A DNA stretch of 64,000 nucleotides from Thiobacillus thioparus DSM 505 (lineage in GTDB: Bacteria; Pseudomonadota; Gammaproteobacteria; Burkholderiales; Thiobacillaceae): positions 1 to 64,000 of the forward strand of contig NZ_KB891329.1 of NCBI RefSeq assembly GCF_000373385.1, given 5' to 3'. Below the pieces are notes generated by a model. The model saw only the letters and a program-made list of their open reading frames with translations. It was not told the DNA's origin and ran no database searches. Below, in pieces: positions 52,941 to 62,396 of the stretch. Positions within the stretch are counted from its first letter, which is position 1, and every line of letters starts with the position of its first letter. The position numbers and the translations under genes are program-made.

Positions 52941-52992
52941 TGACGACCTTCGCATTACGAATGCGCTGCTCTACCAACTGAGCTACGCCGGC
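52917..52992 (-). tRNA. tRNA-Thr(CGU)
   Basis: A 76-nt tRNA including an encoded CCA. Acceptor GCCGGCG pairs with CGCCGGC, the D-arm reads GCTCAGTTGGTAGAGC, the anticodon loop is TTCGTAA giving anticodon CGU, and the T-loop is TTCGATT. It starts 30 nt after the gltX stop on the same strand, so it is probably cut from a gltX transcript. Confidence 0.97.
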
Positions 52993-53022
52993 GAAAAACA
53001 GCGCGCATTATAGCGGAATCGG

Positions 53023-54426
53023 TCAGGCTTGTGCGGCCTGCAGCCCCGCTTTCAGACGATCGAGCACTTTGTCACGCCCGATCAGTTCCAGGGTGGCATC
53101 GATCGCCGGGGTCTGTGGTTCGCCGGTCACCAGCACACGTACCGGCATCGCCAGTTTGGGCATCTTGAGGCCATGCGCGGCGAGGGTTTCCTTGAGCGCG
53201 GCGTTGAGTGCGCTGCGTTCCCAGTCCAGGGATTCCAGGCGGGTAACCAGATCGGCCAGCGCCGGCAGGATCTCCGGGGTGACGTGCTGCGCCAGGAGTT
53301 CGGGCGTCGGATGCAGCGTGCGGTAGAACAGCGTGGCGGCATCGGCCAGTTCCACCATCGTTGCGGCACGTTCCTTCACCAGGGCGCACACGGCCGCGAG
53401 GTCGGGACCATCGTCCGGTGAGGCGCCATTGCGGACCAGGAAGGGCCGCACGAGTGCTGCCAGCCGTGCGTCGTCGGCCGCCTTGATGTATTGCTGGTTC
53501 AGCCAGCGCAGCTTCTCGGTGTTGAACTGCGCGGCCGAGGGCGTGATGTGGTCGAGATCGAACCACTGCACGAACTGCTCGCGGCTGAACAACTCGGCAT
53601 CGCCGTGCGACCAGCCGAGCCGGGCCAGATAGTTGATCACGGCTTCGGGCAGGTAGCCTTCGTCGGCATACTGCATCACCGACACCGCGCCGTGGCGCTT
53701 CGACAGCTTGGTGCCGTCGTCGCCTAGGATCATCGACAAGTGGGCGTACTGCGGGACGGTCGCGCCGAGTGCCTTGAGGATGTTGATCTGGCGCGGCGTA
53801 TTGTTGACGTGGTCGTCGCCGCGGATGACGTGGCTGATCTGCATGTCCCAGTCGTCGACTACCACGCAGAAATTGTAGGTGGGGGTGCCGTCGCCGCGCG
53901 CGATGATGAGGTCGTCGAGTTCGGCGTTGGCGAATTCGATCGTGCCCTTCACCAGATCCTTCCACGCCACCGTGCCCTCGGTGGGATTGCGAAAGCGGAT
54001 CACCGGCTGGATGCCCGACGGCGGCACCGGCAGCGTCTTGCCCGGTTCGGGGCGCCAGCGGCCGTCGTAGCGCGGCTTTTCGCCACGCGCACGCTGCCCC
54101 TCGCGCATTTCGTCGAGTTCTTCTGGGCTGCAATAACAGTAATAGGCCTGGCCATTTGCCAGCATCTGTTCGATCACTTCCTTGTAGCGATACAGCCGCT
54201 TGGTCTGGTAGAACGGACCCTCGTCGTGATTCAGGTCGAGCCAGGCCATGCCGTCGAGAATCGCCTGTACCGCCTCGGGCGTAGAGCGCGCGATATCGGT
54301 GTCCTCGATGCGCAGGATGAACTGGCCGCCGTGATGACGCGCAAAGGCCCATGAGAACAGCGCGGTACGTGCGCCGCCGATATGCAGATAGCCGGTGGGG
54401 GAAGGGGCGAAACGGGTGCGGATCAT
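53023..54426 (-). CDS. gltX: Glutamyl-tRNA synthetase GltX
   Basis: Charges tRNA-Glu with glutamate. The 467-residue class I synthetase has the HIGH motif as [12 protein letters not shown] and the KMSKS motif as KLSKRHGAV, with IEDTD in the active site and the YCYC segment of the zinc-like region ([13 protein letters not shown]). The C-terminal helical anticodon-binding domain is complete. The start at 54426 is [12 protein letters not shown], the family standard. The tRNA-Thr gene follows directly. Confidence 0.97.
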   Translation of the reverse strand: MIRTRFAPSPTGYLHIGGARTALFSWAFARHHGGQFILRIEDTDIARSTPEAVQAILDGMAWLDLNHDEGPFYQTKRLYRYKEVIEQMLANGQAYYCYCSPEELDEMREGQRARGEKPRYDGRWRPEPGKTLPVPPSGIQPVIRFRNPTEGTVAWKDLVKGTIEFANAELDDLIIARGDGTPTYNFCVVVDDWDMQISHVIRGDDHVNNTPRQINILKALGATVPQYAHLSMILGDDGTKLSKRHGAVSVMQYADEGYLPEAVINYLARLGWSHGDAELFSREQFVQWFDLDHITPSAAQFNTEKLRWLNQQYIKAADDARLAALVRPFLVRNGASPDDGPDLAAVCALVKERAATMVELADAATLFYRTLHPTPELLAQHVTPEILPALADLVTRLESLDWERSALNAALKETLAAHGLKMPKLAMPVRVLVTGEPQTPAIDATLELIGRDKVLDRLKAGLQAAQA

Positions 54427-54536
54427 GGCGAGACCGAATGGAAAAAGCCGCTATTTTACCCGGCCGCGTTTCATGCGGCCGGCCGCGCTGGAATTGACCG
54501 GGTCCGCCAGGATGTGGTTTAATTCGCGCCGCTTCG

Positions 54537-54611
54537 GGGCAGTTAGCTCAGCGGTAGAGCATCGCCTTCACACGGCGGGGGTCACAGGTTCAAACCCTGT
54601 ACTGCCCACCA
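54537..54611 (+). tRNA. tRNA-Val(CAC)
   Basis: A 75-nt tRNA including CCA. Acceptor GGGCAGT pairs with ACTGCCC; D-arm GCTCAGCGGTAGAGC; anticodon loop TTCACAC gives CAC; T-loop GTTCAAACCC. It is divergent from gltX and followed by a terminator at 54627. Confidence 0.97.
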
Positions 54612-54626
54612 CCCGGACATCGAAAC

Positions 54627-54653
54627 AAGGATCGGCATGTGCCGGTCCTTTTT
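54627..54653 (+). terminator. Terminator of tRNA-Val
   Basis: An 11-bp stem (aaggatcggca / tgccggtcctt with one G-U pair) is followed by TTT and a T-rich tail, 16 bp after the tRNA CCA. Confidence 0.85.
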
Positions 54654-54682
54654 CATTTCCGCATGGCTTCGGCAGAAAAGCA

Positions 54683-54711
54683 TTGCTGCACCCGAAACCA
54701 GCCGGTATAGT
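54683..54711 (+). promoter_or_regulatory. Sigma-70 promoter of rhlE
   Basis: TTGCTG (54683-54688) and TATAGT (54706-54711) with 17-bp spacing. A transcription start near 54718 gives a leader of about 115 nt before rhlE; DEAD-box helicase genes often have long structured leaders used for cold or autoregulation. Confidence 0.6.
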
Positions 54712-54833
54712 GCGGGCTCCCGCACCCTGCCAATCGGTGCGCGGTTCCATTATCCGTGATCTCACGATCCCCTATTCGTCTGCCTCGATTGGTGTTGCCA
54801 CAAGCGCAACAGGCCGTCGCAGGAAAAAACTAA

Positions 54834-56276
54834 ATGACTACTGAAACTACCTTTGCCAGCCTTGAGCTGGCCGAACCCATTTTGCGTGCCATTGCCGATG
54901 CCGGCTACACCACGCCCACCCCGATCCAGGCGCAGGCGATCCCGCAGGTGCTGGCCGGCGGCGACCTGCTCGCTGCGGCTCAGACCGGTACCGGCAAGAC
55001 CGCCGGCTTCACGCTGCCGATCCTGCATCATCTGTCGACGCGTGCCGCGCAGGCACCCAAACCGGGCCGGCCGCGCTGCCTGATCCTTGTGCCGACGCGC
55101 GAACTGGCCGCGCAAGTCGAGGAATCGGTCAAGACCTACGGCAAGTACCTGTCGCTCACCTCGATGGTGATGTTCGGCGGCGTCAACATCAATCCGCAGT
55201 TCAAGGCGCTGAAGTCGCGCGTGGACATCCTGGTGGCGACGCCGGGCCGCCTGCTCGATCACCTCGGGCAAAAGACGGTGGACCTGTCCGGCGTCGAAAT
55301 CCTGGTGCTCGACGAAGCCGACCGCATGCTCGACATGGGCTTCATCCGCGACATCAAGAAAGTGCTCGCCGTGCTGCCGAAGCAGCGCCAGAACCTGCTG
55401 TTCTCGGCGACCTTCTCCGACGAGATCCGGACGCTGGCCAACGGGCTGCTGCACAACCCGAAGAGCGTCGAAGTCGCACGCCGCAACACCACGGTCGAGA
55501 TCATCGAGCAGTCGATGCACCGGGTGCCGCAGGCGCACAAGCGGGACTTGCTGACGCATTTGATCAAGCGCCACGACTGGCAGCAGGTGCTGGTGTTCAC
55601 CCGGACCAAGCACGGTGCCAACAAGCTGGCCGAGAAGCTGATCAAGGACGGCATCACCGCCGCCGCGATCCACGGCAACAAGAGCCAGTCGGCGCGTACC
55701 AAGGCGCTGGCGAATTTCAAGGATGGCAGCGTACGCGTGCTGGTGGCCACCGACATCGCCGCACGCGGCATCGACATCGATCAGCTGCCGCAGGTGGTGA
55801 ATTTCGAGTTGCCCAACGTGCCGGAAGACTACGTGCACCGCATCGGTCGCACTGGCCGCGCCGGCACCACCGGCTCGGCATTGTCGCTGGTGGACGACGA
55901 GGAAATCGGCTATCTGCGTGATATCGAAAAGTTGATCAAGCGTTCGATCGTGCGCGTCGAAGTCGAAGGTTTCACCCCACCGCCCAAATCCGAATTGATG
56001 TCCGACGAACGCCCGCCGCGCCCGCCGCAGGGGCGCGGCGGGCAACGCCAGGGACAGAACGCCGGGCAGCGTCCCGGTCAGGGCGCCAGGCAGACGCAGC
56101 CGGGTAACCGCAGTGCGTCGGGCCGCACACCACAGGGAACGCCTGCCGCAGGTAGCGCAAAACCCGCCGCCCGACCCGCGCCCAACCGGGCCGCACCGAA
56201 TAATCAGTCGCAGCCGCGCAAACCGCGTCCGCAGGCAGCCCTGTTCTCGGCCAAACCCGGTTCGCGCGGGCATTGA
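54834..56276 (+). CDS. rhlE: DEAD-box RNA helicase RhlE
   Basis: ATP-dependent RNA helicase of 480 residues. Motifs in order: Q motif [11 protein letters not shown], Walker [30 protein letters not shown] box [16 protein letters not shown] in LLFSATFS, then [10 protein letters not shown] and [10 protein letters not shown]. The last 100 residues are a disordered tail rich in Arg, Pro, Gln and Gly, as in RhlE, likely for RNA binding. Roles include ribosome assembly and mRNA turnover. Confidence 0.95.
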   Translation: MTTETTFASLELAEPILRAIADAGYTTPTPIQAQAIPQVLAGGDLLAAAQTGTGKTAGFTLPILHHLSTRAAQAPKPGRPRCLILVPTRELAAQVEESVKTYGKYLSLTSMVMFGGVNINPQFKALKSRVDILVATPGRLLDHLGQKTVDLSGVEILVLDEADRMLDMGFIRDIKKVLAVLPKQRQNLLFSATFSDEIRTLANGLLHNPKSVEVARRNTTVEIIEQSMHRVPQAHKRDLLTHLIKRHDWQQVLVFTRTKHGANKLAEKLIKDGITAAAIHGNKSQSARTKALANFKDGSVRVLVATDIAARGIDIDQLPQVVNFELPNVPEDYVHRIGRTGRAGTTGSALSLVDDEEIGYLRDIEKLIKRSIVRVEVEGFTPPPKSELMSDERPPRPPQGRGGQRQGQNAGQRPGQGARQTQPGNRSASGRTPQGTPAAGSAKPAARPAPNRAAPNNQSQPRKPRPQAALFSAKPGSRGH

Positions 56277-56318
56277 TCGGGCTTGAGCGGCTTGGGCCGG
56301 GCTGGGACAATCGTCGTC

Positions 56319-57848
56319 ATGGATACGCTCGCCAGCTACGACGAACTGCCCTACGACAGCCTGCCCCTGCCTGAAACCCAGCCGGATTTCCTCGCTGCGG
56401 TTGCGAAACTGCATGGCTTCGATGCGCCCGATCCGGCGCAGGCACGCATTCTCGAGCTCGGATGCGCCTCCGGCGGCAACCTGATCCCCTTGGCGTGGCG
56501 TTGTCCTGGGTCCGAATGCGTGGGCGTGGAATTGTCGCGCGTGCAGGCAGAGGCGGGGGCCGATTTCATTCGCCATCTGGGACTGTCCAATATCCGCATC
56601 GTGCATGGCGACCTTGCCGCGCTGCCTGCTGATCTGGGCGAATTCGATTACATCATCGCGCATGGTGTGTTTTCCTGGGTGCCGCCGGCGATTCAGCGTG
56701 CATTGCTCGACGTGTGCCGGTGCCATCTGGCGCCGCATGGCGTGGCCTATGTCAGTTTCAACGTCACGGCGGGCTGGACGCGATTGATGCCCCTGCGCAC
56801 GGCGCTGATCGAGCGTACTGCGGCCGACCTGGCTGCACCTGAGCGTTTTGCGGAAGCCCGGCGTGTATTGGCCGACCTGGAGGCCGAATGGACTGATCCG
56901 GTTCTGCTGAAGGAAATCGCTTATCTGAAATCAGCTGCCCCGTCTTACCTGTTTCATGAATATCTTGCTGAATTCAACACGCCAACGCGGTTTGCCGAAT
57001 TCGCGACGCAACTCGATGACCATGGGCTGCGCTACGTCGGCGAAGCCGGGCCGCGCCACGCGGTGGTCGAGCTCGAGGATGCCTGGGGCCTGATCCCCGA
57101 AAGCATGGCCGGCCGCTGGCTGGATGCCGAGGCGGCGCTCGACGAGGCACACGCCATCCGTTTCCGCCGTGCATTGATCGCGCGCGCCGATGCGCCATGC
57201 GCCCAGCCGCCTCAGGCCGACGCACTGCGCCAACTGGCATTTCATGCGGATCTACGTAGCGATGACGAAATCGATCTCGAGGCGATGGGCGAACAGGCTT
57301 TCGTCAACCCGGCAGGCGGCGCATACCCAGTCGCCCACCCTGCAATGAAGGCGGCGGCAATGATCCTGTCGGCCGCCTATCCTGCCGCACTGACTTATCC
57401 GGAACTGCTGGCGTCCACCAAACACGCGATGACCGACTATGACGCCGCCGGGGACTTCGACGAGGCGGCGTTTCGGAATGCCTTGTTTCCGTTGGTAATG
57501 GCGCATGGCGTGACGCCCAGCGTGGATACGATGCCGTCCGCGACCGAACCGATCGATCGGCCCCGCGCGCACGCCCTGGCGCGATTGCAGGCAACCTCAC
57601 CCGGCTGGACGGTGAGCGGTGCGCGTCATGTGGCACTGGAGCTCGATGCGCCTGGGCGTATTCTGCTGAGCCTGCTGGATGGCAACCGCACGCTGGACGA
57701 ACTCGCGATCGTTCTCCGGAATGTGTTGACCGATGTGGGATATGAACAGACACCGGAAACCGTCCAGGCAATGACACACCGGATGGTATGGCTGTTTGCG
57801 CGCCAGGGCTTGCTGACGGAACCACCCGGGTCGCCCGGGCCGCAATAA
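56319..57848 (+). CDS. SAM-dependent methyltransferase with regulatory domain
   Basis: A 509-residue protein: a class I methyltransferase domain (about residues 40-190; motif I ILELGCASGGNLIPLA, then GVELSRVQ and DYIIAHGVFSWVP) and a C-terminal methyltransferase regulatory domain (about 215-490). The family includes protein-lysine methyltransferases of outer-membrane proteins in Rickettsia. The ATG at 56319 (MDTLASYDELPYDSLPLPET) matches the family start. Target protein unknown; no toxin or secretion gene adjoins. Confidence 0.85.
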   Translation: MDTLASYDELPYDSLPLPETQPDFLAAVAKLHGFDAPDPAQARILELGCASGGNLIPLAWRCPGSECVGVELSRVQAEAGADFIRHLGLSNIRIVHGDLAALPADLGEFDYIIAHGVFSWVPPAIQRALLDVCRCHLAPHGVAYVSFNVTAGWTRLMPLRTALIERTAADLAAPERFAEARRVLADLEAEWTDPVLLKEIAYLKSAAPSYLFHEYLAEFNTPTRFAEFATQLDDHGLRYVGEAGPRHAVVELEDAWGLIPESMAGRWLDAEAALDEAHAIRFRRALIARADAPCAQPPQADALRQLAFHADLRSDDEIDLEAMGEQAFVNPAGGAYPVAHPAMKAAAMILSAAYPAALTYPELLASTKHAMTDYDAAGDFDEAAFRNALFPLVMAHGVTPSVDTMPSATEPIDRPRAHALARLQATSPGWTVSGARHVALELDAPGRILLSLLDGNRTLDELAIVLRNVLTDVGYEQTPETVQAMTHRMVWLFARQGLLTEPPGSPGPQ

Positions 57849-57849
57849 T

Positions 57850-58347
57850 TCAACGAGGCGCCTGCCAGCAGTTGTTGCCGACCTGGACGGTCATGGAGAG
57901 TTGTTCGCTGTTGGCGTACAGGACGTATTTGAGTCCCAGATAATCCGAGCCTTTGCGCCAGAACATCGCCAGCAGGTTCTTCTCTCCGCTGGCGACGACG
58001 CTGGTGTAGGGAATGACCTTGAGCGGGTTGCCGTACAGGTTGGAATAGTTTGATGCGATGGTGACGAAGTTGCGGAAATCCGGTTCGACTTCCTGGTCGA
58101 ATTCCACCAGCCTGTCGTTGCAGAACGTGAACAGAAAACGGCGGCCGCCCGGATTATTGGGTAGGTCGTAGGCAAACAGCCCGTCGTTTCCGACCGGCAC
58201 GGTCTTGTCGAAATTCCAGGTTTTCAGGGCCTGCTCGACCTCGCTGCGGCTCATGCCGTTTTTGAATTCGCCGACCTCCCAGGCCTGGACGGGCAGGGCG
58301 AGCAGCAATCCGGCAAACAGGCAGAACGTTTTCGTTTTGATGGTCAT
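57850..58347 (-). CDS. Hypothetical exported protein
   Basis: A 165-residue periplasmic protein. The signal peptide MTIKTKTFCLFAGLLLALPV ends in QAWEV; then a single domain with two Cys that could form a disulphide (FCNDRLVEF and NNCWQ). I do not recognise the family, though the overall pattern (signal peptide, ligand-binding-like small beta domain, GMSRSEVEQALKTWNFD) resembles SmpA/OmlA-like folds. It lies tail to tail with the methyltransferase and head to tail with the DUF4197 gene. Confidence 0.65.
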   Translation of the reverse strand: MTIKTKTFCLFAGLLLALPVQAWEVGEFKNGMSRSEVEQALKTWNFDKTVPVGNDGLFAYDLPNNPGGRRFLFTFCNDRLVEFDQEVEPDFRNFVTIASNYSNLYGNPLKVIPYTSVVASGEKNLLAMFWRKGSDYLGLKYVLYANSEQLSMTVQVGNNCWQAPR

Positions 58348-58396
58348 GGTATGCAAGGAGGCAGGCAGGGGCATAGCATACCGCAGCGCCGCGAAG

Positions 58397-59161
58397 TCAC
58401 TTGCCGCTGACGGCGCCAAAGACCTTTTTCAGCAGGTCGCTGCCGGCCTGCATCGGGTTGGCGCGAATGGCCGCTTCTTTTTCCCCGATCAGGGTATAGA
58501 GCCGGTCGAGCGCCTGCTGCGTGACGTACTGCTCGACATTGGCCTGTTTCTTGTCGAGCAGATTGAATTGCGCCACCATGCCGGCATACTGGTTGTACTG
58601 CTGGGCCAGGCCGACTTTGTCGGTGTTCGCCTTGACGATGGGCTCGAAGCGTTCGGCGAGCTTGGCCTCCGTTTTCCTGCGGAAGAAATCAGTGGCCGAG
58701 GTCTGGCCGCCCGTGAGGATGCCCTTGGCGTCTTCCAATGTCATTTCCTTCACTGCCCCGACCAGCAGGGTCTTGGCTTCCGGTACGGCGGCTTCCGCTG
58801 CGCGGTTCATCGACAGCACCAGGTCGTCCGCCTGCTTGCCCATGCCGAACATGCGCATGGCTTTTTCGGCTTTCTGCAGACTGGGCGGCAGTGGGATTTT
58901 CAGGGCGGCGTTGCCGAAGAAGCCGTCTTTCTGGCCGAGCTGGGCGACGGCGGCGTCGGCGCCGCGGGTCAGCGCTTCCTTCAATCCGGCGTTGATGTCG
59001 GCATTGGAGAGCGCGTCGACGCTGCTGGTTGTGGCGGTCTCGCTGGCAGGTTGGCGGGTTATGCCCTTTAGAATTCCGCTCCAGTCGAAGGCATAGGCAG
59101 GCAGGCTCAGCGCAAGGCCGGCTGCCAGCATGATCCAGCGCTTTGAAATCAGTGCAGCCAT
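58397..59161 (-). CDS. DUF4197 exported protein
   Basis: A 254-residue periplasmic protein with a signal peptide ending LPAYA. The DUF4197 body is visible: NADINAGLKEALTRGADAAV, KDGFFGNAALKIPLPPSLQK, ATDFFRRKTEAKLAERFEPI, and ALDRLYTLIGEKEAAIR near the end. CAGGAG lies before the ATG at 59161. Function of the family unknown. Confidence 0.9.
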   Translation of the reverse strand: MAALISKRWIMLAAGLALSLPAYAFDWSGILKGITRQPASETATTSSVDALSNADINAGLKEALTRGADAAVAQLGQKDGFFGNAALKIPLPPSLQKAEKAMRMFGMGKQADDLVLSMNRAAEAAVPEAKTLLVGAVKEMTLEDAKGILTGGQTSATDFFRRKTEAKLAERFEPIVKANTDKVGLAQQYNQYAGMVAQFNLLDKKQANVEQYVTQQALDRLYTLIGEKEAAIRANPMQAGSDLLKKVFGAVSGK

Positions 59162-59186
59162 GATGCGTCTCCTGGGGCGTGTCGGG

Positions 59187-60623
59187 TTACAGCACTTCTG
59201 CGGCATAGTCGGCCAGACGCGAACGCTCACCCCGCTGCAAGGTGACATGGCCGTTATGCGGCCAGCCCTTGAAATGGTCCACCACGTAGGTGAGGCCGGA
59301 ACTGCCTTCGGTGAGGTAGGGTGTGTCGATCTGGGAGATATTGCCCAGGCACACCACCTTGGTGCCGGGGCCGGCGCGGGTGATCAGCGTCTTCATCTGC
59401 TTGGGCGTGAGGTTTTGCGCTTCGTCGATGATGAGGAACTTGTTAAGAAAGGTGCGGCCGCGCATGAAGTTCAGCGACTTGACCTTGATGCGCGAACGGA
59501 TCAGGTCCTGCGTGGCAGCGCGTCCCCATTCGCCGGCATCGTCGTCGCTCTTGTTCAGTACGTCGAGGTTGTCTTCCAATGCGCCCATCCACGGCGTCAT
59601 TTTCTCTTCCTCGGTCCCGGGCAGGAAACCGATGTCCTCGCCGACCGGGACGGTCACGCGAGTCATGATGATTTCGGTGTAGATCTTCTTGTCGAGCACC
59701 TGGGCCAGGCCGGCGGCCAGCGTGAGCAAGGTCTTGCCGGTGCCAGCCTGGCCGAGCAGGGTGACGAAGTCGATCTCGGGATCCATCAGTACGTTGAGTG
59801 CAAAGTTCTGCTCGCGGTTGCGCGAGGTAATACCCCAGACGTTGTTCTTGTGGTGGCTGAAGTCGCGCACCGTGACCATCTCGGCCTGCTTGCCCTCGAC
59901 CTTCAGTACCTTCGCATAGAGCGGGTTGGGGCCTTCCTGGAAGACGAATTCGTTCGGCAGCAGGCTGGTGACCAGCGGTCCCTTGATGCGGTAGTAGGTT
60001 TGGCCGTTGGCTTGCCACGATTCCATGCCTTTGCCGTGCGTGTCCCAGAAGTTGGCGGGCAGCTCGCGCAGGCCGGCGTAGAGCAGGTCGGTGTCTTCCA
60101 GCACCTTGTCGTTGAAGTAATCCTCGGCAGGCAGACCCAGCGCACGCGCCTTGATGCGCATGTTGATGTCTTTCGACACCAGGATGACCTGCCGCTTGGG
60201 ATAGTGGCGCGACAGGAATAGCACGACGCCGAGGATCTGGTTGTCGACCTTGCTGGTCGGCAGGCTCAGCGGGATGTCGCCGGTGATCGCCTGGGTCTGC
60301 AGGAACAGCCGGCCGGTGGCGGCGTTATGGCTATGCGGCGCGAGCGGCACGCCTTCCTCGATGCTGTCGAGCTTGCTGACGATCTCGTCGAGAAAACGGC
60401 TGGCCTGGCGGGCGTTGCGCGATACCTCGTTCATGCCCTTTTTGTGCTGGTCGAGTTCCTCCAAGGTTGCGATCGGCACATAGACGTCGTGTTCTTCGAA
60501 GCGATACAGGCTGGTGGGGTCGTGCATCAGCACGTTGGTATCCAATACGAACAACTTGGTCAGAGTGGCGGCTTTTCTCGGCATGTCGATTTCGTTGCTA
60601 AGTGAGGACAGGAATGCATTCAT
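59187..60623 (-). CDS. PIN-PhoH protein (PhoH2-type ATPase/RNase)
   Basis: A 478-residue protein with an N-terminal PIN nuclease domain (LFVLDTNVLMHDP with the catalytic Asp, residues about 22-160) and a C-terminal PhoH ATPase (Walker A GQAGTGKT, Walker B FLIIDEAQN, about 250-470). Such proteins unwind and cut RNA; in mycobacteria they form with an antitoxin, but here no antitoxin gene precedes it. GAGG stands before the ATG at 60623; a start at 60584 is also possible. Confidence 0.92.
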   Translation of the reverse strand: MNAFLSSLSNEIDMPRKAATLTKLFVLDTNVLMHDPTSLYRFEEHDVYVPIATLEELDQHKKGMNEVSRNARQASRFLDEIVSKLDSIEEGVPLAPHSHNAATGRLFLQTQAITGDIPLSLPTSKVDNQILGVVLFLSRHYPKRQVILVSKDINMRIKARALGLPAEDYFNDKVLEDTDLLYAGLRELPANFWDTHGKGMESWQANGQTYYRIKGPLVTSLLPNEFVFQEGPNPLYAKVLKVEGKQAEMVTVRDFSHHKNNVWGITSRNREQNFALNVLMDPEIDFVTLLGQAGTGKTLLTLAAGLAQVLDKKIYTEIIMTRVTVPVGEDIGFLPGTEEEKMTPWMGALEDNLDVLNKSDDDAGEWGRAATQDLIRSRIKVKSLNFMRGRTFLNKFLIIDEAQNLTPKQMKTLITRAGPGTKVVCLGNISQIDTPYLTEGSSGLTYVVDHFKGWPHNGHVTLQRGERSRLADYAAEVL

Positions 60624-60753
60624 CCTACCTCAAGCCGGAGCCTGCTTGTCCAGTCAAAAATTAAACGCAGGCTCTGCCGGTCCGCGCGAATGGGATGCCG
60701 TAATTCTCAGTAGAATGTTCGGCTCTCCAGCTCGGAACCTCGAGAGGAACATG

Positions 60754-61203
60754 ATGCGCGAACTTATCTGTGCAACGACGCCCATGCGATCCGGATGGAC
60801 ATCGGGCCGACCTGCCATCGCGCTTCTGCTGGTCTGGTTGTGGTCGCAGCCGCTTTGCGCCGAGGTCACAGCGCACATTTTGTTGCAGGATTCGCCCCTT
60901 GCGGGGTTCCAGTACCATGCAGGGAGGGCGCTGTGGTCGCAGATGCGGGTGGGCGATGCGCTAGCCCTGGTACGCGAACCGGACAATTCCCACGATGCCG
61001 GGGCGGTGCGGGTGGAATGGCAGGGCCACAAGATCGGCTATGTGCCGCGTCGCGAGAATTCCGATGTGGCGCGTCTGCTCGACCGGGGACAGGTACTGGA
61101 GGCACGCATTGTTCGTTTGTCCGATGTGCGCGACCCGTGGTCGCGGGTGCGCTTCGAAATCCTGATACCCGTTCAACCCGCTGCCGGGCAGGACTCGCCA
61201 TGA
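60754..61203 (+). CDS. Exported HIRAN-domain protein
   Basis: A 149-residue protein with a signal-peptide-like N-terminus (GRPAIALLLVWLWSQPLCAE) and a HIRAN domain (LLQDSPLAGFQYHAGRALWSQ, LALVREPDNSHDAGAVRVEW, KIGYVPRRENSDVARLLDRG). HIRAN binds the 3' end of DNA in HLTF-like helicases; the bacterial exported single-domain form is of unknown function. GAGAGG lies before the ATG (60751 or 60754). It ends 9 bp before the first in-frame codon region of tsaB and may be co-transcribed. Confidence 0.83.
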   Translation: MRELICATTPMRSGWTSGRPAIALLLVWLWSQPLCAEVTAHILLQDSPLAGFQYHAGRALWSQMRVGDALALVREPDNSHDAGAVRVEWQGHKIGYVPRRENSDVARLLDRGQVLEARIVRLSDVRDPWSRVRFEILIPVQPAAGQDSP

Positions 61204-61242
61204 AACGTCTGATTGTCTGCTGCAACCGGTAAAATCGCACGG

Positions 61243-61932
61243 ATGAAATTGCTTGTCCTCGATACCTCCACCGAATGGTGTTCGGCTGCGCTGTGGCTGG
61301 ACGGCCATGTCCAGGCGCGCCGGATACTGGCCGAACAGCGGCACAGCAGCTTGCTGCTGCCAATGGTGGACGACCTTCTGCGCGAATCGGCGATAGCCCT
61401 GCGCCAACTTGACGGCATCGCCTATGGCGCCGGCCCCGGCTCGTTTACGGGCCTCAGGATCGCCTGTGCGGTGACGCAGGGGCTGGCATTGGGCGCCGAC
61501 CTGCCGGTGGTGGGCGTCTCCACGCTGGAATCGATCGCCGAACAGGCGGGCGCGGAGCAGGTGTTGACCGTACTTGACGCGCGCATGGCCGAGGTCTACT
61601 GGGCGGCCTACCGGAGAGATGGCGTCGACTGGCACACGGTGAGCGAGCCGCAGCTGGCGCTGCCCGAATCGGTGGCGGTGCCGGAAGGGGGCGACTGGGT
61701 CGGCGCCAGCAATGGCTTCGTCGCATTGGGCAACGTGTTGCGTCCGCGTCTGGCCGCGCGTCTGGCGCGCATCGACGACACGCTGATGCCCGATGCCGCC
61801 GCGATGGCGCCGCTCGCCGCCCGTGCATTCGAACGTGGCGAGCGGCAGGATGCGGCGCTGGCCGCGCCGATCTATCTGCGTGACAAAGTGGCGCTGACAG
61901 TGGACGAGCGTCGCGCGAGGTGCTCTGCATGA
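61243..61932 (+). CDS. tsaB: tRNA threonylcarbamoyladenosine protein TsaB
   Basis: Subunit of the TsaBDE complex for t6A37 modification of tRNAs that decode ANN codons. The 229-residue protein has the ASKHA-fold N-terminus MKLLVLDTSTEWCSAALW, then QRHSSLLLPMVDDLL, and the diagnostic YGAGPGSFTGLRIACA. The start at 61243 gives the family beginning. ATGA overlap with rimI. Confidence 0.95.
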   Translation: MKLLVLDTSTEWCSAALWLDGHVQARRILAEQRHSSLLLPMVDDLLRESAIALRQLDGIAYGAGPGSFTGLRIACAVTQGLALGADLPVVGVSTLESIAEQAGAEQVLTVLDARMAEVYWAAYRRDGVDWHTVSEPQLALPESVAVPEGGDWVGASNGFVALGNVLRPRLAARLARIDDTLMPDAAAMAPLAARAFERGERQDAALAAPIYLRDKVALTVDERRARCSA

Positions 61933-62396
61933 GTGCTGTCTTCGAAATTGCCCACCACCTGCGGCCGATGACCGAGGCCGACCTGCCACGCATCCACAGG
62001 ATCGAACTCGCAAGCTACGAGTACCCGTGGAGCCCGGGCAATTTCGCCGACTCGCTGAGCGCCGGCTACAGCATGTGGGTGCGCGAGGCCGAGGGTGAAA
62101 TCATCGGCTACTACGCATTGATGGTCGCAGCGGGCGAGGCGCATCTGCTCAACCTTACCATCGCCCCGATCTGGCGCCGGCATGGTCTCGGCCGCGACCT
62201 GCTCGAGCACTGTCTGGCGCGGGCCTGCGACCACAAGGCCGCAAGTCTGTTTCTCGAGGTGCGAACCTCCAATGCCGCCGCCATCGCGCTATACCATGGC
62301 AGCGGTTTCGTCGATCTGGCGGTGCGCCGGGGCTACTACCCGGCCCGCAACGGCCGCGAGGATGCACTCATCATGAAGAAGGATCTGGCATGCTGA
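61929..62396 (+). CDS. rimI: Ribosomal protein N-acetyltransferase RimI
   Basis: GNAT acetyltransferase of 155 residues that modifies the N-terminus of ribosomal protein bS18 in E. coli. The acetyl-CoA loop is IAPIWRRHGLGRDLL, followed by the RTSNAAAIALYHGSGF motif and the YYP-x-x-x-G-R-E-D-A-L-I-M ending typical of RimI. The ATG at 61929 overlaps the tsaB stop; the end overlaps the next gene by 7 bp. Confidence 0.93.
   Translation: MSAVFEIAHHLRPMTEADLPRIHRIELASYEYPWSPGNFADSLSAGYSMWVREAEGEIIGYYALMVAAGEAHLLNLTIAPIWRRHGLGRDLLEHCLARACDHKAASLFLEVRTSNAAAIALYHGSGFVDLAVRRGYYPARNGREDALIMKKDLAC

Noticed and set aside
59187..60623. PIN-PhoH as a toxin with antitoxin
   Set aside because: No small antitoxin gene with a suitable start precedes it; the upstream gene is divergent and exported.
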